A stretch of DNA of 6,187 bases from Candidatus Omnitrophica bacterium UBA1562 (GTDB lineage Bacteria > Omnitrophota > Gorgyraeia > Gygaellales > Profunditerraquicolaceae), in contig DCOU01000019.1 of assembly GCA_002322525.1 (NCBI GenBank), positions 1 through 6,187 of the forward strand, read 5' to 3'. The translations under genes were made by a program, and so were the position numbers. Under the pieces are notes generated by a model. That model worked only from the letters and a program-made list of their open reading frames with translations. It was not told the origin of the DNA and searched no databases. The number at the start of each line of letters is the position of its first letter. The first letter of the stretch is position 1. Below, piece after piece: positions 4,439 to 6,187 of the stretch.

Positions 4439-5577
4439 AAGAATTCTTAAAAAAAAGAGCAAACGAAGGTTTATTAAGGACTTTAAAACCTATTTCTTAC
4501 CGCCGCGAAGGCAGAATATATTTTAATAAAAAAGAATACATCGATTTCTCCTCCAACGACTACTTGGGTTTATCAGGACACCCCAAACTTATTGAAGAAG
4601 CTAAATCTGCAATAGATAAATTCGGCACTGCAGCTTGCGCTTCCCGTCTAATGAGCGGAGATTTAGAGATACATCATCTGTTAGAAGAGAAAATCTCTCA
4701 ATTCAAAAATAAAGAGGCGGCACTGGTTTTTAATTCCGGTTATCAGGCAAACATAGGCATAATAAGTTCTCTTTACGGAAAAAGGGATTGTATATTCTCA
4801 GACCGGCTTAATCACGCCAGCATTGTTGACGGCATATTATTATCCGGGGCGCATTTTTTTCGTTTTCAGCATAATGATACCGGGCATCTTGAGACACTGC
4901 TTCAGAAACAAAGAGATAAATTTAATAAAGCCCTAATCATTACTGAAACTATATTTAGTATGGATGGAGATAGGTTTCCCTTGAAAGATTTGGTTCATTT
5001 AAAAGATAAATATAACTGTTCAATCATGGTGGATGAAGCCCATGCCACAGGCATATTCGGTAAAAATGGAAGCGGGATAGTTGAACAAGAGGGCTTAGAG
5101 AAAGAAACAGATTTAATCATGGGAACATTCAGTAAAGCATTGGGAGGTTTTGGCGCTTACTTAGCCACTTCGAGAAAGATAATTGAATATTTGATAAATA
5201 CTTGTAGGAGCTTCATATATTCTACGGCATTGCCTCCCGCAATAATAGCCTGTAATTTGGCCAGTATCGAATTAATAAAAGAAGAATCGTATCGCAGAGT
5301 TAATCTTTTAGAGTCCGCACAATATTTACGCGAGGCTTTAAAAGCCCGAGGCTTTCAGGTACTGGGAGATTCTCAAATAATCCCTTTAGTTATAGGCGAA
5401 AATGTAAAGACAGTAGAATTTGCTAAAAGGCTTCAGGAAAAAGGCTATTGGGTTTTACCTATAAGGCCGCCGACTGTTCCTTTGGGTGAGGCGCGTTTAA
5501 GATTTTCATTATCTTTTTACCATAACAGGGAAATTTTAGAAAATCTTATAAATGATATCTCGAGCATCAAAATTTAA
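4426..5577 (+). CDS. bioF: 8-amino-7-oxononanoate (KAPA) synthase BioF
   Basis: BioF is a PLP enzyme of the alpha-oxoamine synthase family that condenses L-alanine with pimeloyl-ACP (or -CoA) to give KAPA, the first step of biotin ring formation. FSSNDYLGL (41-49) is the family N-terminal signature, and His130 in DRLNHAS is the PLP-stacking histidine. DEAHATG (203-209) supplies Asp203 and His206, and Lys237 in GTFSKALGGFG forms the Schiff base. RPPTVPLGEARLRF (347-360) is the C-terminal substrate segment and favours BioF over 2-amino-3-ketobutyrate ligase, as does the bio operon. The 383-residue length is normal. It starts 13 nt inside the end of bioB, with only a weak purine-rich stretch upstream, which suggests translational coupling. 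All key residues are intact. The end overlaps the next gene by 26 nt. Confidence 0.95.
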   Translation: MANIEEFLKKRANEGLLRTLKPISYRREGRIYFNKKEYIDFSSNDYLGLSGHPKLIEEAKSAIDKFGTAACASRLMSGDLEIHHLLEEKISQFKNKEAALVFNSGYQANIGIISSLYGKRDCIFSDRLNHASIVDGILLSGAHFFRFQHNDTGHLETLLQKQRDKFNKALIITETIFSMDGDRFPLKDLVHLKDKYNCSIMVDEAHATGIFGKNGSGIVEQEGLEKETDLIMGTFSKALGGFGAYLATSRKIIEYLINTCRSFIYSTALPPAIIACNLASIELIKEESYRRVNLLESAQYLREALKARGFQVLGDSQIIPLVIGENVKTVEFAKRLQEKGYWVLPIRPPTVPLGEARLRFSLSFYHNREILENLINDISSIKI

Positions 5578-6187
5578 ATTATTCAACAGAGGCTTTCAGA
5601 AAACCATTATCTTGATACCCGGATGGGCAAGCGATTATAGAATTTTTAATACCTTAGACTTAAATTATAATTATTTATTGCCTGTTGAATTCTATCCTTT
5701 TAATTTTGAAAGAGACTTAAAGGGAATATTGGATAGAGAATCCATAGATAAGATTTCCCTATTTGGCTGGTCAATGGGAGGATTTCTGGCATCGCATTTC
5801 GCCTCAAAGAACACCGATAGAGTAGATGAGCTTATTTTAGTAAGCGTACAAAAAAAATTCAAGCCCCAATTACTACAGGATATAAAACTAAAGCTTAAAC
5901 AAAATAAGAGGGCCTTTCTTTATAAACTTTATTTTAATTGTTTTTCTAAAGAAGATGAGGAAGGCTTAAGTTGGTTTAAGGGGCATTTATTAATGAGTTA
6001 TATCGATGAATTAAAATTAGAAGACCTTTTATGCGGTTTAGATTATCTTTCCGTGACGCAGATAAACCCTGAATCTTTGGCAGGGATAAAAAGAATAAGA
6101 ATTTTTCACGGCCAGGACGATAAAATAGCATCACTCGATGAAGCCCACCAGATTAAACTTGAATTATCTCAGGCTGAATTTATTTGT
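5552..6187 (+). CDS. bioH: BioH-like alpha/beta hydrolase (pimeloyl-ACP methyl ester esterase), 3' partial
   Basis: The reading frame runs 212 codons from ATG 5552 to the window end without a stop. In-frame TAG and TAA codons just before this ATG (5537, 5549) make it the first possible start. The fold is an alpha/beta hydrolase: IPGWASDYRIF (22-32) resembles the BioH oxyanion-hole segment HGW, GWSMGG (72-77) is the nucleophile elbow with Ser74, and HGQDDKIA (186-193) carries the probable acid Asp190. The catalytic histidine should lie beyond the window. BioH removes the methyl group from pimeloyl-ACP methyl ester so that BioF can use it. The Trp in both GW motifs and the position directly after bioF, with a 26-nt overlap, favour BioH over a generic esterase, although the family is broad. 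bioC would be an expected partner and is not visible here. Confidence 0.8.
   Translation, partial: MISRASKFKLFNRGFQKTIILIPGWASDYRIFNTLDLNYNYLLPVEFYPFNFERDLKGILDRESIDKISLFGWSMGGFLASHFASKNTDRVDELILVSVQKKFKPQLLQDIKLKLKQNKRAFLYKLYFNCFSKEDEEGLSWFKGHLLMSYIDELKLEDLLCGLDYLSVTQINPESLAGIKRIRIFHGQDDKIASLDEAHQIKLELSQAEFIC

Noticed and set aside
4426..5577. 2-amino-3-ketobutyrate CoA ligase (Kbl) instead of BioF
   Set aside because: The RPPTVPLGEARLRF segment is of the BioF type, and the gene lies between bioB and a BioH-like gene.

Overview
The window is an AT-rich bacterial segment whose genes all lie on the + strand. It has two parts. Positions 146-2169 hold a sulfur-transfer pair: a LarE-type sulfur transferase overlapping by 4 nt with a NifS/IscS-type cysteine desulfurase. 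Positions 2337-6187 hold biotin genes in the order birA (biotin ligase/repressor), bioB (biotin synthase), bioF (KAPA synthase) and a BioH-like esterase cut off by the window end. Inside the bio operon, bioB/bioF and bioF/bioH overlap, so they are probably co-transcribed and translationally coupled.

How the genes fit together: BioH and BioF would make early biotin intermediates, BioB inserts the final sulfur, and BirA attaches biotin to carrier proteins and probably represses the operon through its N-terminal winged helix. The desulfurase can supply sulfur for Fe-S clusters, which BioB needs and which this LarE probably needs too. Two details suggest an anaerobic sulfur chemistry. LarE carries a CxxC plus a third cysteine, the pattern of the [4Fe-4S]-dependent LarE subtype. 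BioB has Asp where the E. coli enzyme has the [2Fe-2S] ligand Cys97.

The non-coding DNA is unusually structured. The gaps before larE (1-145), birA (2170-2336) and bioB (3297-3520) are packed with stem-loops. About 100 bp directly before larE and directly before birA are copies of the same repeat, with compensatory base changes in the stems, and both end in ATTAAAA at the start codon. The gap before bioB holds a candidate promoter, a 10+14+10 palindrome that could be a BirA operator, and two further hairpins, one sharing its first bases with the repeat. A separate 53-bp palindromic element flanked by TAAA repeats sits in frame inside the 3' end of larE and adds 19 residues.

Organism: the AT-rich codon use, anaerobe-type BioB and LarE, and abundant small palindromic repeats (including one read as PVRN...ISNGV) suggest an uncultivated anaerobic bacterium, perhaps of a candidate phylum such as Omnitrophota. 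This is inference from general impression, not proven by the window. No RNA gene, CRISPR array, transposase or convincing intrinsic terminator is visible, and no gap without a gene exceeds 300 bp.
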